Counted from the stretch's first letter, positions 42,185-51,028 are shown. The stretch: 64,000 nucleotides of DNA from Paludibaculum fermentans_A (GCF_051172195.1 NZ_JBPJAQ010000004.1:124001-188000), one strand, 5' to 3'. Numbers and translations: made by a program. The notes: a model not told the origin generated them from the letters alone.

Positions 42185-43678
42185 GTGAAATCTCTTCTTC
42201 GCGCAGCAGCTATCCTCCTCACGGCAGCGGTTCCCGCGTTGCTCTCCCAGGCCCCGTCGAATCCGGGTCCAGGGCCGGCGCTGAATGGCGAGCCCTACAT
42301 ACACGATCCCTCCACTGTCGCGTTCTGCGAGGGCAAGTATTACACCTACGGCACCGGCGGCGGCGGTCTGATCTCGGAAGACGGCTGGACCTGGCATGGC
42401 GGGGCCCAGCGCCCGGGAGGTGGAGTGGCGCCCGACGTCATTCACATCGGCGATCGCTACTATATGACCTACGCCAAAGGCGGCGGCGGAATGTCGGGAG
42501 GGCACGCGAGCAACGTCTACGTGATGTGGACCAAGACGCTCGACCCCAAATCACCCGACTTCGGATTCAAAGACGAGACCCTGGTCGCCTCCTCTGACGG
42601 CGTCGAGGATTGCGACGCCATCGATTCGTCTTTCCTGCTCGATCCCACCACCGGGCGGCTGTGGCTCACCTACGGGACTTACTTCGGCTACATCCGTCTG
42701 ATCGAACTGGATCCCAAGACGGGACATCGCGTTGCGGGCAACAAAGCCCTGAACATTGGGATCGACATGGAAGCCACCGTCCTGATCTACCGCGATGGCT
42801 GGTACTACCTGCTCGGCACACACGGCACCTGCTGCGACGGCGCTAACTCCACCTACAACATCCGCGTGGCGCGCTCCAGAAAAGTCACCGGCCCCTACCT
42901 CGACAACATGGGCATCGACGCGCTGCGGGGCGGCGGGAAACTCGTCGTCGGGGCAAGCGGCCGATTCGTCGGGCCCGGCCACTTCGGCCGCATGGAGTTA
43001 GGCGACGGCGTCGAGAAGTTCTCCTGCCATTACGAAGCCGACCTCGACCGGAGCGGCCGCAGCGTCCTCGACATCCGCCCGCTGCTGTGGAGAGACGGAT
43101 GGCCCGTAGGCGGCGACAATTTCCAGGAGGGCACCTACCAGATACAGGCCGAGCGCAGCGGTTTCGCACTGGAATTGGGCGTGGAGTTCGTGCGCATGGC
43201 ACGCACCGGCGGCTTCGGCCCTCCCGGTGGAGCACGCGGCGCAACGCCCCCTCCACCGGTGAAACCCGTGCCGGCCCAGCAGCTTGCCGATGTTTCGGGT
43301 AACTGGCCCGCCGGTGAGCTTGAGATTCGCCTCGGCGACTTTATGATGCGGCCCCATCAGATCTGGACCATCACACCGGTGGCCGGCTCCGGCGGCTATC
43401 CCGGCTCGCCCTACTTCAAGATCGTGATCGCCGGCACCGATCGCGCGCTCGCGGCCACCGCCGATGCTGAGGTGGTTGTGGTTCCCAAGTTTACCGGCGC
43501 TCCCGAACAGCTATGGCGCATCGACCAGTTGACCGACGGCACCTTCCGTATCATGCCAAAAGCGGTGCCCAATTCCACCGAACCGCTGGCATTGACCGCG
43601 GTGGGCCACAGTACGCCGACATTGACCAAGTTCGATCCCAAGAGCGATAAGGCGCGCTGGAACTTTAGGAGACCGTGA
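42185..43678 (+). CDS. glycoside hydrolase family 43 protein (arabinan/xylan-active type)
   Basis: About 497 residues. The five-bladed propeller begins at YIHDPSTVAFCEGKYYTYGT (catalytic base Asp of HDP), continues with APDVIHIGDRYYMTYAKGG, DCDAIDSSFLLDPTTGRLWL and GIDMEATVLIYRDGWYYLLG (with a candidate acid Glu). FVGPGHFGRM supplies the later conserved His. It resembles arabinan endo-1,5-alpha-L-arabinosidases. A C-terminal beta-trefoil-like domain (about 370-497, QIWTITPV, QLWRIDQL) probably binds glycan. The GTG at 42185 has GGAG five bases upstream and opens the signal peptide; the ATG at 42137 overlapping the previous stop is the alternative. Confidence 0.87.
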   Translation: MKSLLRAAAILLTAAVPALLSQAPSNPGPGPALNGEPYIHDPSTVAFCEGKYYTYGTGGGGLISEDGWTWHGGAQRPGGGVAPDVIHIGDRYYMTYAKGGGGMSGGHASNVYVMWTKTLDPKSPDFGFKDETLVASSDGVEDCDAIDSSFLLDPTTGRLWLTYGTYFGYIRLIELDPKTGHRVAGNKALNIGIDMEATVLIYRDGWYYLLGTHGTCCDGANSTYNIRVARSRKVTGPYLDNMGIDALRGGGKLVVGASGRFVGPGHFGRMELGDGVEKFSCHYEADLDRSGRSVLDIRPLLWRDGWPVGGDNFQEGTYQIQAERSGFALELGVEFVRMARTGGFGPPGGARGATPPPPVKPVPAQQLADVSGNWPAGELEIRLGDFMMRPHQIWTITPVAGSGGYPGSPYFKIVIAGTDRALAATADAEVVVVPKFTGAPEQLWRIDQLTDGTFRIMPKAVPNSTEPLALTAVGHSTPTLTKFDPKSDKARWNFRRP

Positions 43679-43691
43679 GACTGCCGGCTAC

Positions 43692-43922
43692 TTGGGCGCC
43701 CGCATTGTCTACATAGGACGAATGCGGATCCTGGCGATCGGCACGTTAGCGTCGATTGTGGCCGCATGGTTCGGCGGCGAGGTGTTCGATTCGATTGTTA
43801 TACCGGGCATCTGGTTTCCCTTCGGCATCGGCGTGTCGCGGACGCAGTATCTTTACGCGATGGCTGTCCGGCTGCTGGGTTTTCCGGGCGTACGAACCTT
43901 GGGTTCCCAAGAGAAGGCGTAG
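43692..43922 (+). pseudogene. 3' fragment of the jelly-roll/7TM membrane gene
   Basis: 76 codons (GARIVYIGRMRILAIGTLAS and IPGIWFPFGIGVSRTQYLYA) matching the last 75 residues of the protein at 39788-41098, with the same stop position. The rest of that gene is missing, replaced by the GH43 cassette. It is too short to be functional and begins 14 bases after the GH43 stop. Confidence 0.85.
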
Positions 43923-43979
43923 ATGGGCGATGGGGCGGTGTTTGGCAGCTACAGGTCTCGCGGGACTTCTGCCGACGGA
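43695..43979 (+). repeat. 285-bp direct repeat, right copy
   Basis: Right-hand partner of 40871-41155, in the same orientation and gap-free. Together they bracket a 2.5-kb segment with the MITE-like element, the unknown secreted protein and the GH43 gene. Confidence 0.88.
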
Positions 43980-43984
43980 CTGCT

Positions 43985-44021
43985 GCACGTCAAAGAGAGA
44001 ATGGCGCCTAATTTGACGTGC
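43985..44021 (-). terminator. hairpin ending the S41 peptidase transcript
   Basis: GCACGTCAAA (43985-43994) and TTTGACGTGC (44012-44021) are a perfect 10-bp inverted repeat around the S41 stop codon (44008-44010). Confidence 0.6.
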
Positions 44022-45360
44022 GCTTGGCTCGGATTTCGTCAATTGCGCGTCGATGGGCTACCTCGAGCGCCGCCGCACTCTGGACCTGGACATCCGGGAT
44101 GACGCCCGTGCCCTCCCAATTTGTTTTCGTGGCGAGATTGATCGAACGCGCAAAGGGCACCGCGACACTAAAATGGGCGTCGACGGGTTGAAGCATCGTG
44201 GGATGAGCGCCGCCTCCAGTGGTTTCGCCGATGACGGTCACCCTTTGGATGGCCTGCAGGTTATAGGCAAAATCCTCGGCCCCTGAGAAAGTGCGGCTGG
44301 AGGTCAAGACAAAGGTAGGCGTTGACGGCAGCCGCTTTCCGGGGACAGATGGCAGGGTCCAGTATTGGGTAGTCGAGTTCTCCCGGCGGTTATAGATGTC
44401 GCTGAGATGAACCGGGTGATCAAAGAGGTAAGTCGCGATGAGCGCAACCATGCGCGGATCACCGCCGCGGTTGTCACGCAGATCAAAAACGAGGGCATCG
44501 ACGTGCGCCAGGAAACTCATCGCCGCTGCGACAGTCGGACCGCAGATTGCGGGCGCAGCGAACGCGTTGAATTTGAGGTAGCCCACGTTGTTTGGGAGAA
44601 TCTCAAGCTTCTCGAAGGTGCAATTGTTGCGCTCAAGTTCCCGCTTGATTCGGGCTTCATCAGCGGGATCGGGACCTGGCCGTTGCTGAGGTCGCTGGAA
44701 GGGACTCCACTCGACGCGCAGATGGCGATCATGACTGACGGCGTTGAGATCCTCGCCAATCTGGTTCGCCAGCAGCCCACCATCCGTGATGGTGTCGTAC
44801 CTGCCTTTTTCCTGATGGCTGTTGATGGCTGCGGCCATCTTCTCGGCGGTCTCCGGATAGACGTAGTTCCGCTTCAAAGCCGAAAGAACGGCCTCGATGA
44901 CGCGCTTCCGCCCGGCCGCATCCAACGGAAGGTCTTCGATCACGCCGCCGGGCGGGATGAGGCGAAAGCCCAGCCAGTTGACCCGAGGTGGCGCGGTGGT
45001 GGCGAGGAGGATCCGGCCATAAGCCTCGAGGTTGTCACCGTTCCCCCTGACGCGGATCCTGATGGCATCGGCGGCGCTTTGCTCAATCGAAAGAAGCGTG
45101 AACCCGCCAGTCAGCTTCCGAAGAGAGAGAAGGCCTTCAGCTGTATCTGGCGGCTGGTAGCTGCTGACGAATGTCTCGAGAGAAGAACGGTCGCCGCTAT
45201 TGAAGGCCTTCAGAAACGCCTGCAGGACTTCGCCGGCCGGCCCTGCCGGAGTCGCCGGCTGGGCAAACCCGGGGGCGATGCTCGCAGCGAAGAGAGCTAG
45301 CCCAAAGAGAGCCGGTGCCAGACGTCGCAAGATGATTGGGTTGCGCATTGGATCGGGCAT
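44008..45360 (-). CDS. secreted S41-family (tail-specific/IRBP-like) serine peptidase
   Basis: 450 residues with a signal peptide (PALFGLALFAASIAPGFAQ). An N-terminal snoaL/DUF-like domain (about 40-130) precedes the IRBP-type helical cap (about 145-215: RKRVIEAVLSALKRNYVYPE). The S41 protease core shows VGYLKFNAF, VFDLRDNRGGDPRMVALIA and the nucleophile region FVLTSSRTFSGAED (Ser 359), then GETTGGGAHPT. There is no PDZ domain. The family cleaves peptides at the C-terminus or in unstructured regions. It lies immediately downstream of the M56/BlaI pair on the same strand, but a 118-base gap makes co-transcription uncertain. Confidence 0.87.
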   Translation of the reverse strand: MPDPMRNPIILRRLAPALFGLALFAASIAPGFAQPATPAGPAGEVLQAFLKAFNSGDRSSLETFVSSYQPPDTAEGLLSLRKLTGGFTLLSIEQSAADAIRIRVRGNGDNLEAYGRILLATTAPPRVNWLGFRLIPPGGVIEDLPLDAAGRKRVIEAVLSALKRNYVYPETAEKMAAAINSHQEKGRYDTITDGGLLANQIGEDLNAVSHDRHLRVEWSPFQRPQQRPGPDPADEARIKRELERNNCTFEKLEILPNNVGYLKFNAFAAPAICGPTVAAAMSFLAHVDALVFDLRDNRGGDPRMVALIATYLFDHPVHLSDIYNRRENSTTQYWTLPSVPGKRLPSTPTFVLTSSRTFSGAEDFAYNLQAIQRVTVIGETTGGGAHPTMLQPVDAHFSVAVPFARSINLATKTNWEGTGVIPDVQVQSAAALEVAHRRAIDEIRAKRTSN

Positions 45361-45478
45361 AGAACAAGGAGTCTCCGTTTCACCGAGGTCGGGAATGAAT
45401 CACACGCCATGTTTTCGTAGCGGGCGGGCCTTCTTCTTTGCGCAAGAGTGGAACGGAATGGAAGTCGCCCGAGCCCAT

Positions 45479-47212
45479 TCAGTTCCAGTTGGCCGACAGT
45501 CGCTCCACATGATCGATCACGAGCACTTCGACCTTCCCCTGGGTCGATTCCAGTCGCAGTCCCAGTTGTTGGACCGCGTTGAAAACCGTCTCGTCGGCCC
45601 GGAAACGCAGATCGACATCGAATGCGCCGGAAAACGACGTTCGATCTGTCACCGTGCGCCCGAGTTGCCCTGAGAGCATGCGCACGAACTCGGCCATCGG
45701 GACTTTGCCGCCCCGGATATGCCAGCCTCCGGCTTCCCGCAGCATGTCCATCCCGCCACATCTCGGCGCAGATTCATACACTACGTAATCCGGGTGTTTT
45801 TCCACTATTTGCGCGGGTGTGGGCCCCTGGCGCGGAGGCTGCACCCGGGCGGCCGGGCCGGCATTCTCCTCAAGGCAGGTTCCCTCCCGCGGAGGCGGTA
45901 GCTTGAGCCCGCCGCGGGCGGGCTCCAAGGTGAAGACCGGCATTTCGCGCAACTCGCGATGGATGCGCAATTGGAACCGATCCGCCAGCAGAGATTGCAG
46001 CATCAGCATCATCTGCGCATGGCCTGGATTGCCGGTTGCTCTCGCGTCGAGCTCGAATTGGTCCGACTTCATCCATTGGGGGCCGCCCTCGATCTGGAAA
46101 GGCGGCACATGATACGCAGCCTGCATCAGCACTTGCAGCGGAGCACTCGCCGTGAGCCGTCCGGGGAAGGGCCGCATGTTTCCGCCTCCCTGCCGGCCAT
46201 TGGGCCTGATCGAAGCGACTTCGAATCTCGGCGTAAAGGCGAGCGCACTTTGGGTACGGATTGCAGGCGCGTTCAGCGCGCCGATCAGGATAGGAACGGC
46301 GAGAGCCGACAGGCCGATCGACGCCAGAATCGCCTTCTTTCCGCCGCTCAGCTCGCGGGCAGTGGCGCCTGCGAGAATCGCCTGCAGACGCTTCCTGATA
46401 TCCGCGCCTGTCACACCTGAAATGCAGGGTGACGGGGATTCAGTGTAGAAACGGCAGACTGTCAATATCCCCTGCATATAGTCTGCCGGCTCGCAGCCCA
46501 TTCGCAGGACTTCCTCATCGCACGCCAATTCCCGTTCTTCCACAAGCCGAGAGCCGATCCACCACACCAGCGGATGGAACCAGAAGATCGACTCCACTAT
46601 CATGTGAACCGCGGCGAAGAGATTGTCCTGGCGGCGGACGTGACACATCTCGTGCGTGAGAATAGCGCTGAGCTGTCGAGGCGTGAGGTGCTCCAAGAGC
46701 TGAGCCGGTAGAACCAAGACAGGGCGCAGAAAGCCAACAACACCCGGCTCCTCCGCACCAGGCGTGATGAGCGCCGGTATGGGGATTGGCAGTTCGATGG
46801 GCGTGCCGCCGCGCAGGGCTGCCCGGACACCCAACCAACTGCGGGTACGCGCCACCGTGATTGCCAAGAACCCGAGGGCCCAGACAACGCCGATGGCGAC
46901 AGGCACCCAATCCAGTGGGGTGCCCTGTGGCGCGGTGGTCCTGGAGGCCGTCGAGAACGGTTGTGCGATTTGAACGATTGTGTCCGGGAGTATCGGAGCC
47001 GCCACGAATGCCGGGTATCGGGCTGGACGCGGCACCACACTTCCGACGCTCACCAGCAATGCGAAGGGTATGAGGAATTTTAGCGACGCGCTGAGCCAAA
47101 CCCAGTAGCGGATCTTCGGCGCATTCTGGCGAAGCGCGAAGGCCAGCAATCCGGCAAAGAGGACAAAGAACGATGATTGCCAGAGATGGTTGATGATGGA
47201 CGAAGTACTCAT
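45479..47212 (-). CDS. M56 (BlaR1-like) membrane metallopeptidase fused to a TIGR03435-type domain
   Basis: 577 residues. The first 320 are a BlaR1/MecR1-like peptidase with several membrane helices (SSFFVLFAGLLAFAL, FLIPFALLVSVGSVV, VPVAIGVVWALGFLAITV) and the zinc site LTHEMCHVRRQDN (His 187, Glu 188, His 191). The C-terminal 250 residues match the soil-associated TIGR03435 domain: FEVASIRPNGRQGGG, LLADRFQLRIHRELREMPVF, TDRTSFSGAFDVDLRF. In BlaR1 the outer domain is a penicillin sensor; here a different domain occupies that place. The start overlaps the blaI stop by four bases. It should cleave the repressor on receiving an outside signal, which is unknown. Confidence 0.9.
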   Translation of the reverse strand: MSTSSIINHLWQSSFFVLFAGLLAFALRQNAPKIRYWVWLSASLKFLIPFALLVSVGSVVPRPARYPAFVAAPILPDTIVQIAQPFSTASRTTAPQGTPLDWVPVAIGVVWALGFLAITVARTRSWLGVRAALRGGTPIELPIPIPALITPGAEEPGVVGFLRPVLVLPAQLLEHLTPRQLSAILTHEMCHVRRQDNLFAAVHMIVESIFWFHPLVWWIGSRLVEERELACDEEVLRMGCEPADYMQGILTVCRFYTESPSPCISGVTGADIRKRLQAILAGATARELSGGKKAILASIGLSALAVPILIGALNAPAIRTQSALAFTPRFEVASIRPNGRQGGGNMRPFPGRLTASAPLQVLMQAAYHVPPFQIEGGPQWMKSDQFELDARATGNPGHAQMMLMLQSLLADRFQLRIHRELREMPVFTLEPARGGLKLPPPREGTCLEENAGPAARVQPPRQGPTPAQIVEKHPDYVVYESAPRCGGMDMLREAGGWHIRGGKVPMAEFVRMLSGQLGRTVTDRTSFSGAFDVDLRFRADETVFNAVQQLGLRLESTQGKVEVLVIDHVERLSANWN

Positions 47213-47610
47213 TTCGAATTCCGTCGCCTGTCCGCTGTGCGTTTTCTGTCTGCTTCCACAGCGGCTTTCTCCAGCTCGCGAATATCGTCCAGTGTGAGCT
47301 TTCCGGACTCAATGAGTTGCGCCATCATGGGTTGCGCCCGTCCGCCGAAGAAGCCCAGAATCTCGTCCAGCAGATTCTCGCGAGCCGCGTCCCTGGCGAT
47401 GAGCGGTTCAAAAATATCGGCGGTGCCGACCTTGCGAGCGCGCAGCACGACTTTCTTGATTTCCATCCGGTAGATGGTGTTCGTAATGGTCGTGTAGGCG
47501 GGGCGGGGATCTGGAAACGCCTGTTGAATCTCTCTCATGGAGGCACTCCCCTTGGCCCACAGAACTTCCAGAATCCGAACTTCCAGTTTCGCGAGCTTAG
47601 GACGTTTCAT
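47209..47610 (-). CDS. BlaI/MecI-family repressor
   Basis: 133 residues: winged HTH (LEVRILEVLWAKGSASMREI, YTTITNTIYRMEIKKVV) and a C-terminal dimerisation helix pair (about 85-125). A perfect 25-bp palindrome 22 bases before its ATG is the expected operator, so it represses itself and the M56 gene, and release follows cleavage by the M56 partner. The wing (RKVGTADIFEPLIARD) matches the family. No beta-lactamase gene is in the operon. Confidence 0.92.
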   Translation of the reverse strand: MKRPKLAKLEVRILEVLWAKGSASMREIQQAFPDPRPAYTTITNTIYRMEIKKVVLRARKVGTADIFEPLIARDAARENLLDEILGFFGGRAQPMMAQLIESGKLTLDDIRELEKAAVEADRKRTADRRRNSK

Positions 47611-47631
47611 GCGTGCTGACGATGTTGCGAT

Positions 47632-47656
47632 GATCTTACTATCGAATAGTAAGATC
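47632..47656. promoter_or_regulatory. BlaI-type operator, perfect 25-bp palindrome
   Basis: GATCTTACTAT (47632-47642), centre CGA, ATAGTAAGATC (47646-47656). The TACTAT...ATAGTA core resembles known BlaI/MecI sites (TACTACA...TGTAGTA). It lies directly upstream of the repressor gene. Confidence 0.82.
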
Positions 47657-47669
47657 CGTCAATGGCGAA

Positions 47670-47995
47670 TATGGGTCTCACCTCACCATTTGCCCAATAG
47701 TTGCGCCATTGAGTTCACGAAGCTGCGATCCATCATGGCTGGTCGGCCCTTTGACACCAATTGCTTCCGGTATCTCCGTGGATGGCACCCGCGGGGCGGA
47801 AGGCTGGCACGAATGCCGGCCGCAAGCCTGGAGGCGTACCCCACGGATGAGAGGCTCAGGGCGTGCTCGGGGGGGGTTGGGTGTACGGAGGTTGTGGTTT
47901 CGGAGAGGATGGCCGGCACGATTGCCGGCCCGCAAGCGTGGGCGCTTGCCCCACCGAAGAGGGGCTCTGCGCGTGTTCGGGGGCTTTGGGTGAGA
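47670..47995. repeat. dispersed REP-like repeat, copy 2
   Basis: This fills the gap between the BlaI operator and 48004. Hairpins: GGCTGGCA (47802-47809) with TGCCGGCC (47814-47821), loop CGAA; GGCCGGCA (47910-47917) with TGCCGGCC (47922-47929), loop CGAT; then GCAAGCG (47931-47937) with CGCTTGC (47942-47948). Flanks such as GGTTGTGGTTTCGGAGA and CCAATT-CTTC are shared with the copy at 38690-39060. Confidence 0.8.
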
Positions 47996-48003
47996 GCGCC
48001 GGG

Positions 48004-48570
48004 CTATTTCCCTGTACGGCGGAGATGGCCGGAGTTCAGGTCGAGTTCCAACGGGACGCTCGCCGCCTCCAGGACCACAACGCCCCCGCCAGACGTGATG
48101 GCGGGCGGAGCAGAGAGCCAGGTCGCGACTCGCGCTGATTTAGCCAGCGCTACGATCGTGACTCCGGCCAGCTTGGCGATTTCGGCAGTGGAGTACCGGG
48201 CTGTCTCCCGGCCATCCCGCGCGATGATTACAGCAGCCAGAGGGCCGGGTGTCCTCACGCCTTCATCGATGAGCAGGACAACGCCTTGGTCGGAGACTAC
48301 GGCGAGGGCGGGTCCATAGCGATGGGGCAGAGTCTTTGTCCAGACACTGCGCCGCCCACCGGGCCGGGCCGCGAACAGTTCTGCTTGCGCCTGGGGCCGT
48401 TTCCAGCCCTCCGGCCCGCGCAACTCAAGAACGTAGGCGCCGGCCGGCGATGAGAAGGTGCGTAACTCCGGCGGGAGCGTCTTCCCATCCCGTTGTGACG
48501 AGGCGTCCATGCCGGAAGGGACTATGAAGAACGGCACGCCCAGGAGGAGGAGGCTGCGCCTGCTACGCAC
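48004..48570 (-). CDS. small secreted protein of unknown function
   Basis: 188 residues from a GTG at 48570 that opens the signal peptide MRSRRSLLLLGVPFFIVPSG. The body is mainly beta (FSSPAGAYVLELRGPEGWKR, LAVVSDQGVVLLIDEGVRT, PLAAVIIARDGRETARYSTA, GVTIVALAKSARVATWLS). No family is recognised; the pattern of strands resembles one or two blades of a propeller. The GTG overlaps the stop of the upstream metzincin gene (GTGCGTAG), so the two are translationally coupled. The ORF could be extended upstream in frame, but that part overlaps the metzincin gene and looks non-coding. Confidence 0.6.
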   Translation of the reverse strand: MRSRRSLLLLGVPFFIVPSGMDASSQRDGKTLPPELRTFSSPAGAYVLELRGPEGWKRPQAQAELFAARPGGRRSVWTKTLPHRYGPALAVVSDQGVVLLIDEGVRTPGPLAAVIIARDGRETARYSTAEIAKLAGVTIVALAKSARVATWLSAPPAITSGGGVVVLEAASVPLELDLNSGHLRRTGK

Positions 48571-49300
48571 GGGACTGGTTCCGGCGGCGCGCCAGAGCCA
48601 GACCGCCCAGCCCGAAGAGAACCAGCGCGGCAGTCGCCGGTTCGGGCACCGCACTGATCTTCGGATCGGCGAGGGCCGTCTGGATTTGGGCGGTGGTCAG
48701 CTTGTCGAGACCGGCGCCATCGGGCGTGATGTCGCCAATCACGCTGGGCGTGAGGCGATCGGAGCCGCTGCGCATGAGGAAGTCCATATCGACGCCTGGG
48801 TCGTTGTGCAGCAGGCCGAGCAGGTGTCCGACTTCATGAGCGATGGTGTCCAAACGGTTGACACCAAAGATCACCGAATCAATGACGATTTTGTTGCCGC
48901 CGATCGTATTTACTTCGCCGTACGCATCGAAGTGGTTAGCCACAAACCACATGCTGATCACGAGGGGGTTTACTGCCGCGCCTGGCGCGGTGGCGAACAA
49001 CGAAGTCACCTCGCCCTGGTCGTCGAGACTGAGGAAGGTAGTAGAATTCGTGGTCGTGAAGGGAAGATAGCTGAAAGTGATTCCGGCCTGAGCCCAGATT
49101 TTGTTGGTCTCAGCCAGGAAAGTCTGTTCGGTATCGTTCGCACAATTCAGCCCGCCGTCGTCGCAGATCTTAATCGGCTGAATGGTAAGGATTGCCGCGC
49201 TGGCTGTGGCCGCGAAAGAAGCCACAAGGACAAAAGCGGTCAGCAGGGCGCGTGAAGCCAGCCGGTTCATCAGATATGCAGGTCTGTTTTGTGTAGTCAT
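48563..49300 (-). CDS. matrixin-like metzincin protease with PEP-CTERM anchor
   Basis: 245 residues: signal peptide (ending ATASA near residue 35), a domain of about 170 residues with the complete metzincin zinc motif HEVGHLLGLLH (His 155, Glu 156, His 159, Gly 162, His 165), and a C-terminal PEP-CTERM sorting signal (VPEPATAALVLFGLGGLALA followed by RRRNQ). Such proteins are exported, processed by exosortase and linked to the cell surface or exopolysaccharide. GGAGG stands just before the ATG at 49300, preferred over ATG 49270. The downstream secreted protein is coupled to it. Substrate unknown. Confidence 0.88.
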   Translation of the reverse strand: MTTQNRPAYLMNRLASRALLTAFVLVASFAATASAAILTIQPIKICDDGGLNCANDTEQTFLAETNKIWAQAGITFSYLPFTTTNSTTFLSLDDQGEVTSLFATAPGAAVNPLVISMWFVANHFDAYGEVNTIGGNKIVIDSVIFGVNRLDTIAHEVGHLLGLLHNDPGVDMDFLMRSGSDRLTPSVIGDITPDGAGLDKLTTAQIQTALADPKISAVPEPATAALVLFGLGGLALARRRNQSRA

Positions 49301-49519
49301 TTCCCCTCCGTCAAAGTGAAGCTGTGGGTGAGTAAAGGCGCTAGGACTGCCCCAGAATTTGCCTTAACACCCCAGTAAGAGCACTTGACAGTGTAGCACG
49401 CAACTGCTCACGAACAATGGCTTTTTGGGTTTCGGTTCCATTCATCAGAGGGGGACCTTCACTATGAAAGACAGGGCGAGTACGGAAGCGATCCTACGGC
49501 ACTCGATCTCCCCCCGGCA

Positions 49520-50311
49520 CTACCAGGACGACTGCCCTAGCAGAGCTATCCAGCCGTCGCGGGTTCGCACTTCGTTGCAATAGACACCGAGGTGGCGGTA
49601 GGCCTGGCGGACCTCGGCTTCGAGCGAGGTGGGGATTCCCGAGAGAATGAGGCGGCCGCGGTGTCCGAGGCGGCGCACCAGCATGGGCGCCATGTCAATG
49701 AGGGGCGCGGCCAGGATGTTGGCCACCACCAGAGGCCAGGTTCCTTCGGCCGCCTCGGGTCCGCCGGTGAGGAGGCGAAGGCGGTGGTGCAACTGATTCA
49801 GGCGGGCATTGGCGGCGGCGGACTGGACGGCGGCTGAGTCGATGTCGATGCCGGTCGCCTTCTCCACTCCCAGCAGCAGTGCCGCCAGGGCGAGGATGCC
49901 CGATCCCGTACCGACGTCCAGGATGGATGGCGGGTGTTCGCCGGCGATGATTTCGGCGAGTGCGTCGAGACAGAGTGCGGTGGTGGGGTGATGTCCGGTG
50001 CCGAAGGCGCCAGAGTCGGCGAGGCGGAGCGCCCCTGGCGGGGCATCGACACCGGGGGGCACGACGAGAATTCCGCCGGATTGCAGGGTGCGGGGGGACA
50101 GGAGCCAAACCGATTCGCTGTCACGGCCGTGGGCGGGGGCGACGGTGAGGGGGGCTCCGCGCAAGGCGTGAGCGACGGAATCCGGGGGGACGGAGTCGGG
50201 GAGGATGGCGGCGAGGCCGCGGGGGCTGGACTCCACGTCGAGAGCACCGAGGCCGATGAGGATATCGAGGGCGTCTTCCGGGGGGCCGGCGATGTCAATG
50301 CGATAGGGCAC
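49520..50311 (-). CDS. prmA: ribosomal protein L11 methyltransferase
   Basis: 263 residues. Methylates L11 using S-adenosylmethionine. The signature FGTGHHPTTALCLDAL, motif I ILDVGTGSGILALAAL, and ATGIDIDSAAVQSAAANARL and VVANILAAPLIDM (NIL catalytic region) are all present. The N-terminal L11-binding domain is divergent and shorter than in E. coli PrmA (293 residues). A 47-base piece of motif I coding DNA recurs at 53288-53334. Upstream 219 bases (49301-49519) and downstream sequences show no gene. Confidence 0.9.
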   Translation of the reverse strand: MPYRIDIAGPPEDALDILIGLGALDVESSPRGLAAILPDSVPPDSVAHALRGAPLTVAPAHGRDSESVWLLSPRTLQSGGILVVPPGVDAPPGALRLADSGAFGTGHHPTTALCLDALAEIIAGEHPPSILDVGTGSGILALAALLLGVEKATGIDIDSAAVQSAAANARLNQLHHRLRLLTGGPEAAEGTWPLVVANILAAPLIDMAPMLVRRLGHRGRLILSGIPTSLEAEVRQAYRHLGVYCNEVRTRDGWIALLGQSSW

Positions 50312-50500
50312 CTTGCAGGGTAGCGCACTGCAGGGACTGGCTGCGGATGAAGGTTCGGCGTGGCTAGTGTGTGATCTTTCCGGCCCCGTTCATAGCGGCC
50401 GTTTGAGAGGCGCTTCGCGGCCTTCCCCGTGGAAGGATGGTCAACAACGGGAGGAGGACACCTTCGGCGTCCCCCTCACATGAGGCTGGCTGCAGCGTGA

Positions 50501-51028
50501 TTATTTCGACCAGGGCGGGACCACGCCGTTGGAGCGGGCATATGCGATGGATTGGCCGAGGTGCTCGTGCTGATCGCCGAAGAGGAACCGGATGGCGCCT
50601 TCTTTTGTCATGTCCATGCCGAAGAGCTTCACAGGCGCCTTGAGATCGGCATTCGACAGGCTGGTGATGGTCTTTTGGAGGTTGGCGTAGGAGGAGCGGA
50701 GGGCTTCCTGCAACTTCTCGGGATCGGTCACCGGGGCTGGCCGGGCGCCGCCCGCCGTGCCTGTCAGGGTGGAGGCGAGCAGTCCGTTCTCCATCACGAT
50801 CAGGTTGAATACATCACCCGCCGAGCGGACGCCCTGGCCGGGTTTCCAATCGTATTTTCCGGCCATGACGCGCGCCAGTCCGGTGAATTTATCGGACAAT
50901 GTCCCAGCCTCCCTGGCCAGAGCCGCCTGTACGGCCTGCTCCGCGGGCTGAGCCTGCGCGCACGGAGTGAGGTTGGCGGCCATGATGGCCAGCGCGCACG
51001 CGATGGTTCCGATTCGGATCTTCATCAT
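50501..51028 (-). CDS. secreted DinB-like four-helix protein
   Basis: 175 residues with signal peptide (IACALAIMAANLTPCAQAQ). The rest has the DinB/YfiT-like four-helix pattern: LSDKFTGLARVMAGKYDWKP (first helix and WKP turn), AGDVFNLIVMENGLLAS (candidate metal His replaced), and the final metal motif FGDQHEHLGQSIAYAR. The family often uses three His to bind a divalent metal; here the last His pair is kept, the earlier one is not evident. AGGA lies eight bases before the ATG. Role unknown. Confidence 0.78.
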   Translation of the reverse strand: MMKIRIGTIACALAIMAANLTPCAQAQPAEQAVQAALAREAGTLSDKFTGLARVMAGKYDWKPGQGVRSAGDVFNLIVMENGLLASTLTGTAGGARPAPVTDPEKLQEALRSSYANLQKTITSLSNADLKAPVKLFGMDMTKEGAIRFLFGDQHEHLGQSIAYARSNGVVPPWSK

